Source: Phenylobacterium deserti (lineage in GTDB: Bacteria > Pseudomonadota > Alphaproteobacteria > Caulobacterales > Caulobacteraceae). From it: a stretch of DNA of 40,629 nucleotides. The position numbers were made by a program, and so were the translations under genes. The notes under the pieces were generated by a model. That model was not told the origin of the DNA, ran no database searches, and saw only the letters and a list, made by a program, of their open reading frames with translations. The DNA is taken from the NCBI GenBank assembly GCA_945859865.1, contig CAMAOY010000006.1, positions 1-40,629 of the forward strand, read 5' to 3'. Below, piece after piece: positions 29,636-40,629 of the stretch; the stretch's first letter is position 1, and each line of letters begins with the position of its first letter.

Positions 29636-30337
29636 CTATTTCCGGGATGGCGGGATCTTCGTCGCCGAGAGAATGCGCCCGCCCTTGGGCGACTGCACGA
29701 TCACTACGGTCGCCAGGCCCGGCTCGGTGGCGGCTGGTAGCCGCCAGGTCAGGGTCCGGCCTCGCCAGGAGCCGAGCCGCCTCAACTCGCGGACGGCGTT
29801 GATGGCCACCACGGTCTGGCCGCGGTTATCGCCCCGGCGCACCTGGACGCTGCGGGGACGGGGATCATATCGCACCATCCACACCTCAGCGCCGCCCTGG
29901 GGTGCTGTGCCGGACGCCACGCTGGCGCTGTCCTCAGAGACGGTGATCCGCGGGCCCGCGGGCGCCTGGGCAGCCTTGGTGATCAGGGCTTCAAGCTTCT
30001 CGGCCTCGAGGGCCCCGGCCTCGCCCCGGCCACCGACCACAGCCTGAGGCGTGTAGGGATCCTCGAGCTTGAAGCGGGAGACATAGGTCTTCTGGCGGAC
30101 GACAAATTCCGGGCGGGCAAGGGTGTCTGTCCAGCCGAGGTAGTCCCAGTAGTCGACGTTGAAGGTCAGCGGCAGGACATCGCGGCGGGCGGCGAGGGCC
30201 TCCATGGCCGCCCCGGCACCGGTACAGGACCCACAGCCCTGGGCGGTGTAGAGCTCAATCACGACCGGCGACCGCGGCGCGGCGGAAGCCACGGCCGGCG
30301 ACAGCATCAGCAGACAGACGAACAGGGCTCCGCGCAT
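29636..30337 (-). CDS. DUF1223 domain-containing secreted thioredoxin-like protein
   Basis: MRGALFVCLLMLSPAVASAAPRSPVVIELYTAQGCGSCTGAGAAMEALAARRDVLPLTFNVDYWDYLGW; start 30337 (or 30349); ORF track is longer. Confidence 0.85.
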   Translation of the reverse strand: MRGALFVCLLMLSPAVASAAPRSPVVIELYTAQGCGSCTGAGAAMEALAARRDVLPLTFNVDYWDYLGWTDTLARPEFVVRQKTYVSRFKLEDPYTPQAVVGGRGEAGALEAEKLEALITKAAQAPAGPRITVSEDSASVASGTAPQGGAEVWMVRYDPRPRSVQVRRGDNRGQTVVAINAVRELRRLGSWRGRTLTWRLPAATEPGLATVVIVQSPKGGRILSATKIPPSRK

Positions 30338-30432
30338 AGGCCCGCACATAATCCCAGTTGTCTGGAGCGCCCGATCAAGAAGGCGTGAAACCCACCCGCC
30401 GCGCCCCCTCTTAAGAGGTGCGGCGGCCAGGA

Positions 30433-33123
<2,691 letters not shown>

Positions 33124-33297
33124 GTCAGGGATCCTTCCTCTGTTCCGGACTGCACACAAAACGAACCGGCGATCGCGCACCAACACGGGCGGACACACAG
33201 CGTTCGCCCCGGCACCGCGAACGTCCTCCAGGACGGGTGCGACCGCGGGCGTCATAGCCCTTCAGCGGGGCCGCGTCCATGCGCCGGCCGGGAGGAA

Positions 33298-33903
33298 GTG
33301 GTGACCCTGGCCCTCAGCCTCGGGGACCTGTCCCTCTCCCGGGGCGGACGGCGGCTGTTTTCCGGCCTGCACCTGCGCCTGGAAGCCGGGCAGGCCTGCG
33401 CCCTGACGGGCCCCAACGGGTCGGGGAAGACCAGCCTGCTGAGGGCCGTGGCAGGCCTGTGCGAAGTCGACTCCGGGCAGATCGAATTCGGCGGGACCGA
33501 CCCGGGGACGGCGCGCGCCTCGGGCCTGCACCTCCTCGGCCACCTCGACGGCCTGAAGGCCTCGCGGACCGCCGGCGAGGAACTGGACTTCTGGACCCGC
33601 TGGCAGGGCGGCAGGCCCGAGGCCATGGAAGGGGCGGTCCTTCGCCTGGACCTGCTCCGGCTGCTGGACCTCGAGGTCCGGCGTCTGTCGGCGGGACAAA
33701 GGCGCCGCCTGGCCCTCGCCCGCCTGCTGTCGGCACCCCGTCCCCTCTGGCTGCTCGACGAGCCCCTCAGCCCCCTCGACGCCCACTGGCGGGGCCAGGT
33801 CCTCGACATCATGGCCGGACACCTGGCCGGGGGCGGCCTCATCCTGGCCGCGGTGCACGACCCCCTGCCTGTGGCCACCGTCGTCCTGGAGATCGCCCCG
33901 TGA
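33298..33903 (+). CDS. ccmA: Heme exporter ATP-binding protein CcmA
   Basis: [48 protein letters not shown] start at 33298 or 33301; followed by ccmB. Confidence 0.94.
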   Translation: MVTLALSLGDLSLSRGGRRLFSGLHLRLEAGQACALTGPNGSGKTSLLRAVAGLCEVDSGQIEFGGTDPGTARASGLHLLGHLDGLKASRTAGEELDFWTRWQGGRPEAMEGAVLRLDLLRLLDLEVRRLSAGQRRRLALARLLSAPRPLWLLDEPLSPLDAHWRGQVLDIMAGHLAGGGLILAAVHDPLPVATVVLEIAP

Positions 33904-34565
33904 ACCCCGCCCTCGGACTCCTGCGCCGGGAAATCGCCATCGCCTGGGGGCGGGGCGGCGGTCTCATGGTGACGGGCGGCTTCTTCGCCGGGGCAACCCT
34001 TCTCCTGCCCCTTGCCTCGGGACCCGAGCCAGAGCGGCTGGCCCAGATCGCGCCGGGCGCGGCCTGGACGGTCCTGGCCCTTTCCGCCCTCCTCGGCCTC
34101 GAGCGGCTGTTCGAGCGGGACTATGAGGACGGGGCCCTGGACCTGATGGCCCACGCCAGCCTGCCTCTGGAATTCACCTGCGCCCTGAAGTGCCTCGGGC
34201 ATTGGCTGGCCACGGGCGCACCCCTGGCGGTCCTGGCGCCCCTGGCGGCGATCGCCCTGGGGGCCTCGCCAGCCCTGGCGCCCCTGCTGTTCGCCTGCGC
34301 CCTGGCGGGGGGACTGGCCTTCGCCTTCACCGGCGGGATCGGGGCGGCCCTCAGCCTGGGCGCCCGCCGGGGCGGGCTGCTGACCGCCGTCATTGTCCTG
34401 CCCCTCTTCGTGCCGCCAGTGATCTTCGGCGGTGGTGCCCTTCACGCCCTTGACTCGGGCCTGCCCTGGCGCGCCGGCTTCGCCCTGCTCGGTGCCTACG
34501 CCGCAGCAGCAGTTGCCCTGGGCCCCCTGGCCATGGCGGCGGCCTGCCGCAACGCCCTGTCCTGA
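33900..34565 (+). CDS. ccmB: Heme exporter protein CcmB
   Basis: Six hydrophobic segments, [14 protein letters not shown].., [20 protein letters not shown] start overlapping the ccmA stop (GTGA). Confidence 0.93.
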   Translation: MNPALGLLRREIAIAWGRGGGLMVTGGFFAGATLLLPLASGPEPERLAQIAPGAAWTVLALSALLGLERLFERDYEDGALDLMAHASLPLEFTCALKCLGHWLATGAPLAVLAPLAAIALGASPALAPLLFACALAGGLAFAFTGGIGAALSLGARRGGLLTAVIVLPLFVPPVIFGGGALHALDSGLPWRAGFALLGAYAAAAVALGPLAMAAACRNALS

Positions 34566-34645
34566 GGCCCCCTGGCCGGGTCCGCGCCGGAAACGGGGTC
34601 AAGTCGCGTTTGTGTTTCCAAGGGGTGTATCCAAGGAGCACAGAC

Positions 34646-35149
34646 ATGACCCATTCCAAACTCAGAGCCGCCGGCGTCGCTGCGGTGATCGCCCTCGCTG
34701 CCGCCGGCGCGAGCTTTGCCCAGTCCCCGCCCCCGGGCGGTCCGCCACCTGCGGGCATGCGGATGATGCGGCTGGAAGGCCCAAGTCCCGAGGCCCGGGC
34801 CCAGCGCCTCCGCGATGTCCTGCAACTGACTCCCACCCAGGAACCGGCCCTGAAGGCCTTCCTCCTCGCCCAGAAGCCACCGGGGCCGCCTGCGCCTCCC
34901 CAGGCAGGCGCCAAGGCCCTGACCACGCCCGAGCGCCTTGACCGGCAGCGGGCCCGCATGGTGGAGCACCTGGCGGCCTTCGATCGCCGCGCTGCGGCCA
35001 GCCGGACCTTCTACGCCCAGCTGGTGCCTGCCCAGAAGAAGGCCTTCGACGCCCTTCCCCAGGGCCGCGGCGGACACCGGGAAATCCGCGTCGAGCGTCG
35101 GATGATGGGCCCCGGCGGCCCGCCCTTGGAACACGACCGTCCGCAATAG
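34646..35149 (+). CDS. Spy/CpxP-like (LTxxQ-type) periplasmic protein, putative
   Basis: Signal peptide MTHSKLRAAGVAAVIALAAAGASFAQ; LQLTPTQEPALKAFL motif; Pro/Met/Arg-rich; located between ccmB and ccmC. Confidence 0.7.
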   Translation: MTHSKLRAAGVAAVIALAAAGASFAQSPPPGGPPPAGMRMMRLEGPSPEARAQRLRDVLQLTPTQEPALKAFLLAQKPPGPPAPPQAGAKALTTPERLDRQRARMVEHLAAFDRRAAASRTFYAQLVPAQKKAFDALPQGRGGHREIRVERRMMGPGGPPLEHDRPQ

Positions 35150-35216
35150 CCCGCCGGACCCCTGCACCGGCGGCTTTCCGTTGCCGCCGGCGCAGACCGG
35201 GGCTAAGGGGCGAGGC

Positions 35217-35942
35217 ATGACGCAGGCCCTCGCCTTCCTCTACAACCCGCACCGCTTCATGGCCTTCTCGGCCTGGGCCGCGCCGATTCTCGGCGCCCTC
35301 GCCCTGGGCCTTGCCACGGCCGGGCTCTGGCTGGGCTTCACCGCCCCCGAGGACTACCAGCAGGGCGATACCGTGAGGATCATGTTCATCCATGTCCCCG
35401 CGGCCTGGCTGGGCCTTTTTGTCTATCTCTGCCTGGGCGGTGCCAGCTTCCTCTCCCTGGTTTTTCGCCAGGCCCTGGCTGATGCTGCCGCCCGCGCCGC
35501 GGCGCCCCTGGGGGCGGTCTTCACCGGGCTGGCCCTGGTCACCGGTTCGCTCTGGGGAAAGCCCATGTGGGGCACCTGGTGGGTCTGGGATGCGCGGCTG
35601 ACCAGCGTTTTCGTCCTCTTCCTCTTCTACCTCGCCTACATGGCCCTTCGCGCCGCCATTGACGACGAGGCCAAGGGCGCCCGGGCGGCCGCCATCCTGG
35701 CCCTGGTGGGTCTGGTCAACATACCCGTGGTGCACTGGTCGGTAGAGTGGTGGAATACCCTGCATCAGGGCCGGACGGTCTTCGCGGCCGGCGGATCCCG
35801 GGCGGCCAGCGTCTTCCTGGTTCCGCTGCTCCTGATGAGCCTGTCCTACATGGCCGGCTTCGGCTCGCTCTGGCTGGTGCGGATTCGCGGCGAGGTCTGG
35901 CGCCGCCGGGCCGCCGCCGCCGAGTCCCGGCTCGCGAGATGA
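35217..35942 (+). CDS. ccmC: Heme exporter protein CcmC
   Basis: VRIMFIHVPAAWLGLFVYL, tryptophan-rich WGTWWVWDARLTSVFVLFLFYLAYMAL, PVVHWSVEWWNTLHQG; ATG at 35217. Confidence 0.96.
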   Translation: MTQALAFLYNPHRFMAFSAWAAPILGALALGLATAGLWLGFTAPEDYQQGDTVRIMFIHVPAAWLGLFVYLCLGGASFLSLVFRQALADAAARAAAPLGAVFTGLALVTGSLWGKPMWGTWWVWDARLTSVFVLFLFYLAYMALRAAIDDEAKGARAAAILALVGLVNIPVVHWSVEWWNTLHQGRTVFAAGGSRAASVFLVPLLLMSLSYMAGFGSLWLVRIRGEVWRRRAAAAESRLAR

Positions 35943-35945
35943 CCC

Positions 35946-36125
35946 ATGCTTGACCTCGATCCCGGCGAATACGGCCTCTACATCTGGACGGCCTACGGCC
36001 TGAGCGCGGCGGGCCTGGCCTGGCTGGCGGCGTCCAGCCTGGCCTTTGCCCGGCGCTGGCGCCGGCGGGCAGAGTCCCTCGAGGCCCGGGCGGTGGGCGA
36101 GGACGGCGAAGGCGGGCACCCGTGA
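35946..36125 (+). CDS. ccmD: Heme exporter protein CcmD
   Basis: 59-aa ORF absent from the supplied ORF track: MLDLDPGEYGLYIWTAYGLSAAGLAWLAASSLAFARRWRRRAESLEARAVGEDGEGGHP; single TM, YGLYIWTAYG typical of CcmD; overlaps the ccmG GTG. Confidence 0.9.
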   Translation: MLDLDPGEYGLYIWTAYGLSAAGLAWLAASSLAFARRWRRRAESLEARAVGEDGEGGHP

Positions 36126-36637
36126 AGCGCCTGGCCGCCTTCGCCCCGGTGGCCGTCCTTGTGGCGCTCGGCCTGCTCTTCACCCTGTTCGGGCTCCGGA
36201 ATGACCCCAAGTTCCTGCCCAGGGCCCTTGTCGGAAAGCCGGTCCCGGAGGTGGTGCTTCCCACCCTGGCCGACGGCCTGCCCGACACCCTGTCGGACCC
36301 AGGCGGGCGGCCCTACCTGGTCAATGTCTTCGCCTCCTGGTGCGCGCCCTGCGAGATCGAGGCGCCCATACTGGTGGAGCTGAGGGCCCGCGGCGTGCGC
36401 ATTGTCGGGGTGGCCTACAAGGACGACCCGGAAAAGACCCGGGCCTTCCTCGGCAGGACGGGGGATCCCTACGCCAGGGTCCTCGTGGACCGGGAAGGAC
36501 GGGCAGGGATCGAACTGGGGGTCTCCGGCGTGCCCGAGACCTATCTTGTCGACGGCTCGGGCCGGATCCTCGACAAGGTCTCCGCCCCCCTCACCGAAGC
36601 CGACGCCGCCGGCCTGCTGGCGCGCCTGCAGCGTTAA
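36122..36637 (+). CDS. ccmG: Cytochrome c biogenesis thiol:disulfide interchange protein CcmG/DsbE
   Basis: NVFASWCAPCEIEAPIL thioredoxin-like WCxPC, GVSGVPETYLVDGSGRI; GTG start. Confidence 0.95.
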   Translation: MKRLAAFAPVAVLVALGLLFTLFGLRNDPKFLPRALVGKPVPEVVLPTLADGLPDTLSDPGGRPYLVNVFASWCAPCEIEAPILVELRARGVRIVGVAYKDDPEKTRAFLGRTGDPYARVLVDREGRAGIELGVSGVPETYLVDGSGRILDKVSAPLTEADAAGLLARLQR

Positions 36638-36665
36638 CCCTTCCTGAACCGGGCGCCTTGAGGGT

Positions 36666-36686
36666 CAGGGTCCATTAACCCTGTTT
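36666..36686 (+). terminator. Weak hairpin downstream of ccmG (CAGGGT-CCATTA-ACCCTG-TTT)
   Basis: 6-bp stem followed by only three T; possible operon terminator. Confidence 0.35.
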
Positions 36687-36696
36687 CGAGGCCGCC

Positions 36697-36945
36697 ATGG
36701 TCACTCCAACGCGCGCTGGTGCGCCCACCTTCCCGACCGAAAGGCCCCTGCGTCTCCCCGAGGGTGCCCAGGCGCCCGTCCAAGGGCGCAAAGACCTGAG
36801 GCCGGAGCCCGGTATCGCCGTCCGCACCCCAGCGCAGGGCCTGTCGACAGCGACTTCGGGACAGGAGGCGAAGGCGGTGGCGGCGGACCCCGCTGCGCCC
36901 GTGCGGACGCCCCGCCCCGGGTCACTCATCGACATCCGGGTCTAG
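36697..36945 (+). CDS. Small proline-rich hypothetical protein
   Basis: 82-aa ORF MVTPTRAGAPTFPTERPLRLPEG..PRPGSLIDIRV; no recognised domain; no conflicting gene in the region. Confidence 0.5.
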   Translation: MVTPTRAGAPTFPTERPLRLPEGAQAPVQGRKDLRPEPGIAVRTPAQGLSTATSGQEAKAVAADPAAPVRTPRPGSLIDIRV

Positions 36946-36991
36946 GGCCTGTTTCGATCCGATGACCGGTGCCCAGTTATCGGAACAAACT

Positions 36992-37507
36992 CTAGGCTCC
37001 GGACTTCTTCGACTTCTTCTTTTTCTTCCCACCGGACTTGCCGGCCGGTTCCGGCTCTGCGGCTTCCGGGGTTACGGCGATCAGTCGTCCCAGGTCCTTC
37101 AGGAATCTGGCGCGCTTGTCCTTGGGCAGGCGGGCCAGCAGAGCCTGGTCCACTTCGGCCGCGGCCGGACGGGAGGCATCGAGGCGTTCGCGTCCCGCCT
37201 CCGTCAAACGGACCTGTTTGGCGCGGGCGTCCGTGGTGGACCGGCTGCGCTCCAGAAGGCCCCGCTCGGCCAGCCGCGCGACAAGCTCGGCCAGGGTAGA
37301 GCGGTCCACTCCGGTGGCAGCGACCAGTTGGGACTGGGTGGCACCCTCTTCGGCTGCGACGGCTTCGAGGATCGCATGCTGGCGGGGAGTCAGGGCTCCC
37401 GGGCCGGCGATCCCGGCGTGCAGTTCGGCAGCGGCCTGCACGGCGCGGTGCAGCATCCGGCTGATAGAGGGCTCTGCCCCGTCTTCAGGGGTGGGTTTTC
37501 TCGACAT
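36992..37507 (-). CDS. MarR family transcriptional regulator with lysine-rich C-terminal tail
   Basis: LTPRQHAILEAVAAEEGATQSQLVAATGVDRSTLAELVARLAERGLLERSRSTTDARAKQVRLTEAGRE wHTH; tail GKSGGKKKKKSKKSGA; ATG at 37507. Confidence 0.92.
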   Translation of the reverse strand: MSRKPTPEDGAEPSISRMLHRAVQAAAELHAGIAGPGALTPRQHAILEAVAAEEGATQSQLVAATGVDRSTLAELVARLAERGLLERSRSTTDARAKQVRLTEAGRERLDASRPAAAEVDQALLARLPKDKRARFLKDLGRLIAVTPEAAEPEPAGKSGGKKKKKSKKSGA

Positions 37508-37520
37508 TGCGGCACTCCGT

Positions 37521-38108
37521 TTATTCCACCGGCGGGGGTGGTGTCTCCTCGGTCTTGGCATAACGCAGGATCAGGGGAGCCTGGGCCAAGCCGAATGCGA
37601 CGTGGATAAGGCTCGATCCCGGGAAACGGAAGGCCAGCCAGACGCCCTCGGCCTGGGTGCGCCAGATGACTTCATTCACCCCCGCCATGATGAGGAAGAA
37701 AACGCCATAGCGCAGGGTCAGGCGCCTCCAACCCTCGTCGGGCAAGGGCAGGCTTGAGCCCAGCAGCATCTTCAGGGGGCTCCGCCCCGTCGCAAGGCTG
37801 CCCAGGAGCAGCCCGCCAAAGGCGAGGGAGGTCACGGTAGGCTTGACGTAGATGAACCGCGGATCGTCGAAGATCAGGGTCAGGAGGCCGAAGACCAGGG
37901 CCAGGACCCCCGCGGCCAGGGGCATGGGGGCGATCCGCCGCTCGAGGATGTAGCCGGTCGCCAGGGCGATGGCCGCGCCGGCCACTAGGCCCCAACTGGC
38001 CAGGACCATGTCCCGGGTGATGACATAGCCGATGACCAGGCCCAGGGGCCAGCCGAAGTCTATGAGGCTGGAGATCCAGCGGCGCGCGCTGCCTCTGGCT
38101 TGCGGCAT
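37521..38108 (-). CDS. yciB: Inner membrane-spanning protein YciB / septation protein A (IspZ) family
   Basis: Multi-TM; DDPRFIYVKPTVTSLAFGGLLLGS, KMLLGSSLPLPDEGWRRLTLRYGVFFLIMAGVNEVIWRT. Confidence 0.92.
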   Translation of the reverse strand: MPQARGSARRWISSLIDFGWPLGLVIGYVITRDMVLASWGLVAGAAIALATGYILERRIAPMPLAAGVLALVFGLLTLIFDDPRFIYVKPTVTSLAFGGLLLGSLATGRSPLKMLLGSSLPLPDEGWRRLTLRYGVFFLIMAGVNEVIWRTQAEGVWLAFRFPGSSLIHVAFGLAQAPLILRYAKTEETPPPPVE

Positions 38109-38111
38109 GGC

Positions 38112-39047
38112 TCAGACCTCCCCGAGGCCGACGACGGTCCGCGCGAAGGCGCGGGCGTCAAAGGGTTGCAGGTCCTCGATTCCCTCGCCCACGCCGATCA
38201 GCTTGATCGGCGAGTCCGAAGCCTGGGCCACAGGTACCAGGACGCCGCCCCGGGCCGTGCCATCCAGCTTGGTCATGACGATGCCGCTGACCCCGATCTG
38301 GTTGCCGAAGATATTCTCCTGGGCCAGGGCGTTGCGACCCACCGTGGCGTCCAGCACCAGAAGGGTCTCGTGCGGGGCGTCGGGATCGACCTTCTTGATC
38401 ACCCGGATCACCTTGAGGAGCTCGTCCATGAGCCCCTGCTTGTTCTGCAACCGGCCCGCCGTGTCGATCAGCACCACGTCATGGCCCTCGGCGCGGGCCC
38501 GCGTGATGGCGTCGTAGGCCAGCCCTGCGGCGTCGGAGCCCGTCGGACGGCTCATGAAGTCGGCGCCGGCCCGTTCCGCCCAGACCTTGAGCTGCTCGAC
38601 GGCCGCGGCCCGGAAGGTGTCGCAGGCCACCACGAGGACCCGGGCACCCCGGCCCTTCAGGTCGGCGGCGATCTTGCCCAGGGTGGTCGTCTTGCCCGAA
38701 CCATTGACCCCGATGAACAGGACCACATAGGGCCGCGGGCCGGACAGGGGATCAAACCGGCCCTCATGCCCCGCCAGTTCGTCGGCGATGGCCTCGGACA
38801 GGGCCTCCAGGACCTCGGCCTCGTCCACCGCCTTGCCGAACCGGGTCGCGGCAAAGGCTTCGGTGATCCGCGCCGCAGACTTCGAGCCCAGGTCGGCCTC
38901 GATCAGCATCTCCTCCAGGGCGTCCAGCCGGGCCTGGTCGAGGGGCTGGCGCGTCAAGGTCGACGCCACCTGCTCGGTCAGGGCGCGGGAGGTCCGGGCA
39001 AGGCCGCCCGTGAGCCTCTGGAACCAGCCTGTCTTCGGTTCAGTCAT
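38112..39047 (-). CDS. ftsY: Signal recognition particle receptor FtsY
   Basis: GVNGSGKTTTLGKIAADL, DTFRAAAVEQLKVWAER, DTAGRLQNK, TKLDGTARGG. Confidence 0.97.
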   Translation of the reverse strand: MTEPKTGWFQRLTGGLARTSRALTEQVASTLTRQPLDQARLDALEEMLIEADLGSKSAARITEAFAATRFGKAVDEAEVLEALSEAIADELAGHEGRFDPLSGPRPYVVLFIGVNGSGKTTTLGKIAADLKGRGARVLVVACDTFRAAAVEQLKVWAERAGADFMSRPTGSDAAGLAYDAITRARAEGHDVVLIDTAGRLQNKQGLMDELLKVIRVIKKVDPDAPHETLLVLDATVGRNALAQENIFGNQIGVSGIVMTKLDGTARGGVLVPVAQASDSPIKLIGVGEGIEDLQPFDARAFARTVVGLGEV

Positions 39048-40335
39048 GCAGGGTTTCTAGCGCCTGACCGCCAGCGATCCTAGGGTGGGGTTCAGCTAGA
39101 AGCCGACGTCCGTCCTGGCCGGTGACCCGGAAGGTCTGGATCTCCCCGACAGGGGCGAAACCAGAAAACGCGATCTCCGAGAAGTCTTCAGCCCGCGCCA
39201 ACCCTGGCCGCTCGACCAGGCCCTGGACTTCGCGCCCGACCCAGGACGCCAGGTGCCGGGCCAGGGCCGCCTCACCCGCCGCACGGAGCCGGGCGGCGCG
39301 CTCGCGCACCTCCACCTTCGGGACCGGCGGCATCCGCGCGGCTGGCGTCCCGGGGCGGGGGCTGTAGGGAAAAACATGCAGGAAGGCGAGGCCGGCCGCC
39401 TCTACCAGGTCGAGGGTGTTGCGGAACATGGCCTCGGTCTCGGTGGGGAAGCCGGCGATCAGGTCTGCGCCGAAGGCCACGTCCGGGCGCACGGCCCGCA
39501 CGTCGGCGACGAGCCTAAGGGCGTCGGCCCGGGTGTGGCGGCGCTTCATCCGCTTGAGGATCATGTCGTCCCCGGCCTGTAGGGACAGGTGCAGGTGCGG
39601 CATGAAACGGGGCTCATTCCCCAGCAGGGCCATGAGGTCGGGGTCTATCTCGGCGGCGTCGATGGAGGACAGGCGCAGACGCGGCAGGTCGGGGACAAGG
39701 CGCAGGATCCGGCCCGCCAGCTGGCCCAAGGTTGGGGCACCGGGCAGGTCCGCCCCCCAGCTGGTGACGTCGACCCCGGTCAGCACCACCTCCCGGCAAC
39801 CCTCGGCCGCCAGGCGGCGGACCTGTTCCACCACCTCGCCTGCGGGAACCGACCGGGAGTTTCCGCGGCCGAAGGGAATGACGCAGAAGGTGCAGCGGTG
39901 GTCGCAGCCGTTCTGGACCTCGACATAGGCCCGGGCCCGGTCGCGCACGCCGGCGATCAGGTGTCCAGCGGTCTCGCGCACGCTCATGATGTCGTTGACC
40001 CGCACCCGGGGCCCCTCGGCCAGGGGCGAGAGGGCGCCCGGGCGAGCCTTGTCGGCATTTCCCAGGACAAGGTCGACCTCGGGCATGGCCGCGAAGGTTT
40101 CCGGCTCGATCTGGGCGGCGCAACCCGTGACGATGAGCCGCGCGCCCGGGGTTTCCCGCCGCGCCTTTCGGATCGCCTGCCGGGCCTGGCGCACGGCCTC
40201 CCCGGTCACGGCGCAGGTGTTGAAGACCACGGCGTCCGTCACCCCGTCCTCAGCGGCGCGGGCGCGGATCACCTCGCTCTCGTAGGCGTTGAGGCGGCAG
40301 CCGAAGGTGACGACCCGGACTTCAGAGCCAGTCAT
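39040..40335 (-). CDS. mtaB: tRNA (N6-L-threonylcarbamoyladenosine(37)-C2)-methylthiotransferase MtaB
   Basis: [16 protein letters not shown], radical [25 protein letters not shown]; MiaB/MtaB family. Confidence 0.94.
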   Translation of the reverse strand: MTGSEVRVVTFGCRLNAYESEVIRARAAEDGVTDAVVFNTCAVTGEAVRQARQAIRKARRETPGARLIVTGCAAQIEPETFAAMPEVDLVLGNADKARPGALSPLAEGPRVRVNDIMSVRETAGHLIAGVRDRARAYVEVQNGCDHRCTFCVIPFGRGNSRSVPAGEVVEQVRRLAAEGCREVVLTGVDVTSWGADLPGAPTLGQLAGRILRLVPDLPRLRLSSIDAAEIDPDLMALLGNEPRFMPHLHLSLQAGDDMILKRMKRRHTRADALRLVADVRAVRPDVAFGADLIAGFPTETEAMFRNTLDLVEAAGLAFLHVFPYSPRPGTPAARMPPVPKVEVRERAARLRAAGEAALARHLASWVGREVQGLVERPGLARAEDFSEIAFSGFAPVGEIQTFRVTGQDGRRLLAEPHPRIAGGQALETLHD

Positions 40336-40629
40336 GATAGCCGCCCCTCGAACTCGATCTCGACGTCGCCGGTCATGTGGACGTGGCCGTCGACGCCCCA
40401 GGCAATCTCCAGGTCGCCGCCGTCTAGGGCGACTAAGGCCTGCGGATCGGCCAGGCCCCGCCGCACGGCGGCGACGAGGGCGGCGCAGGCGCCGGAGCCA
40501 CAGGCCCGGGTCAGGCCTGCGGCACGCTCCCAGACCCTCAGGCGTAGATGGGACCGGTCCTGGACCTCGGCGAAGCCCACATTCACCCGCTCCGGGAAGA
40601 CGGGACTGGCCTCGATCCGGGGCCCGAGG
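40332..40629 (-). CDS. dapF: Diaminopimelate epimerase, C-terminal part (truncated by window end)
   Basis: [46 protein letters not shown]; the frame stays open to the window end. Confidence 0.93.
   Translation of the reverse strand, partial: LGPRIEASPVFPERVNVGFAEVQDRSHLRLRVWERAAGLTRACGSGACAALVAAVRRGLADPQALVALDGGDLEIAWGVDGHVHMTGDVEIEFEGRLS

Noticed and set aside
29451-30047. 198-aa plus-strand ORF overlapping DUF1223
   Set aside because: Mostly antisense to the DUF1223 gene; no domain or convincing RBS
33124-33255. N-terminal extension of acnA in the ORF track
   Set aside because: Conserved aconitase start is [13 protein letters not shown] at 33123; the extension covers the acnA/ccmA divergent promoter region
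34662-36119. 485-aa minus-strand ORF antisense to the Spy-like gene, ccmC and ccmD
   Set aside because: Covers three plus-strand ORFs with clear features; low-complexity translation

Overview
High-GC alphaproteobacterial chromosome segment, probably Caulobacterales (Caulobacter/Phenylobacterium-like; inferred from protein sequence style and gene order). It is mostly core housekeeping DNA with tightly packed operons: addB(partial)-addA-trxA; trpF-trpB-trpA-accD-folC; aroA-cmk-rpsA-ihfB-mscL; a TIGR02300-type acidic protein and tRNA-Ala(GGC); a lone family-4-like glycosyltransferase; hsp20-DUF1150; lptC-lptA-lptB-[sulfatase-lipoprotein hydrolase]-rpoN-hpf-ptsN; rnd and tRNA-Leu(CAG); an NDUFA9-like protein; uppP, thpR, a Bax inhibitor-1/YbhL-like protein, DUF2794 and DUF1223; acnA divergent from ccmA-ccmB-[Spy/CpxP-like]-ccmC-ccmD-ccmG; a small orphan ORF, MarR, yciB, ftsY, mtaB and dapF(partial). 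I found no CRISPR array, prophage, transposon or obvious defence system. The observations most worth following up are: (1) a two-gene insertion (CxPxR sulfatase plus a putative lipoprotein alpha/beta hydrolase) inside the usually contiguous lptCAB-rpoN-hpf-ptsN cluster; (2) an AccD that has lost three of the four zinc-ribbon cysteines; (3) a Spy/CpxP-like periplasmic ORF inside the cytochrome c maturation operon; (4) a hairpin in the 5' leader of the YbhL-like gene; (5) a 14-bp tandem duplication that rewrites the stop codon of the glycosyltransferase; and (6) a small orphan ORF flanked by short direct repeats. I cannot show that any of these is a previously undescribed system.
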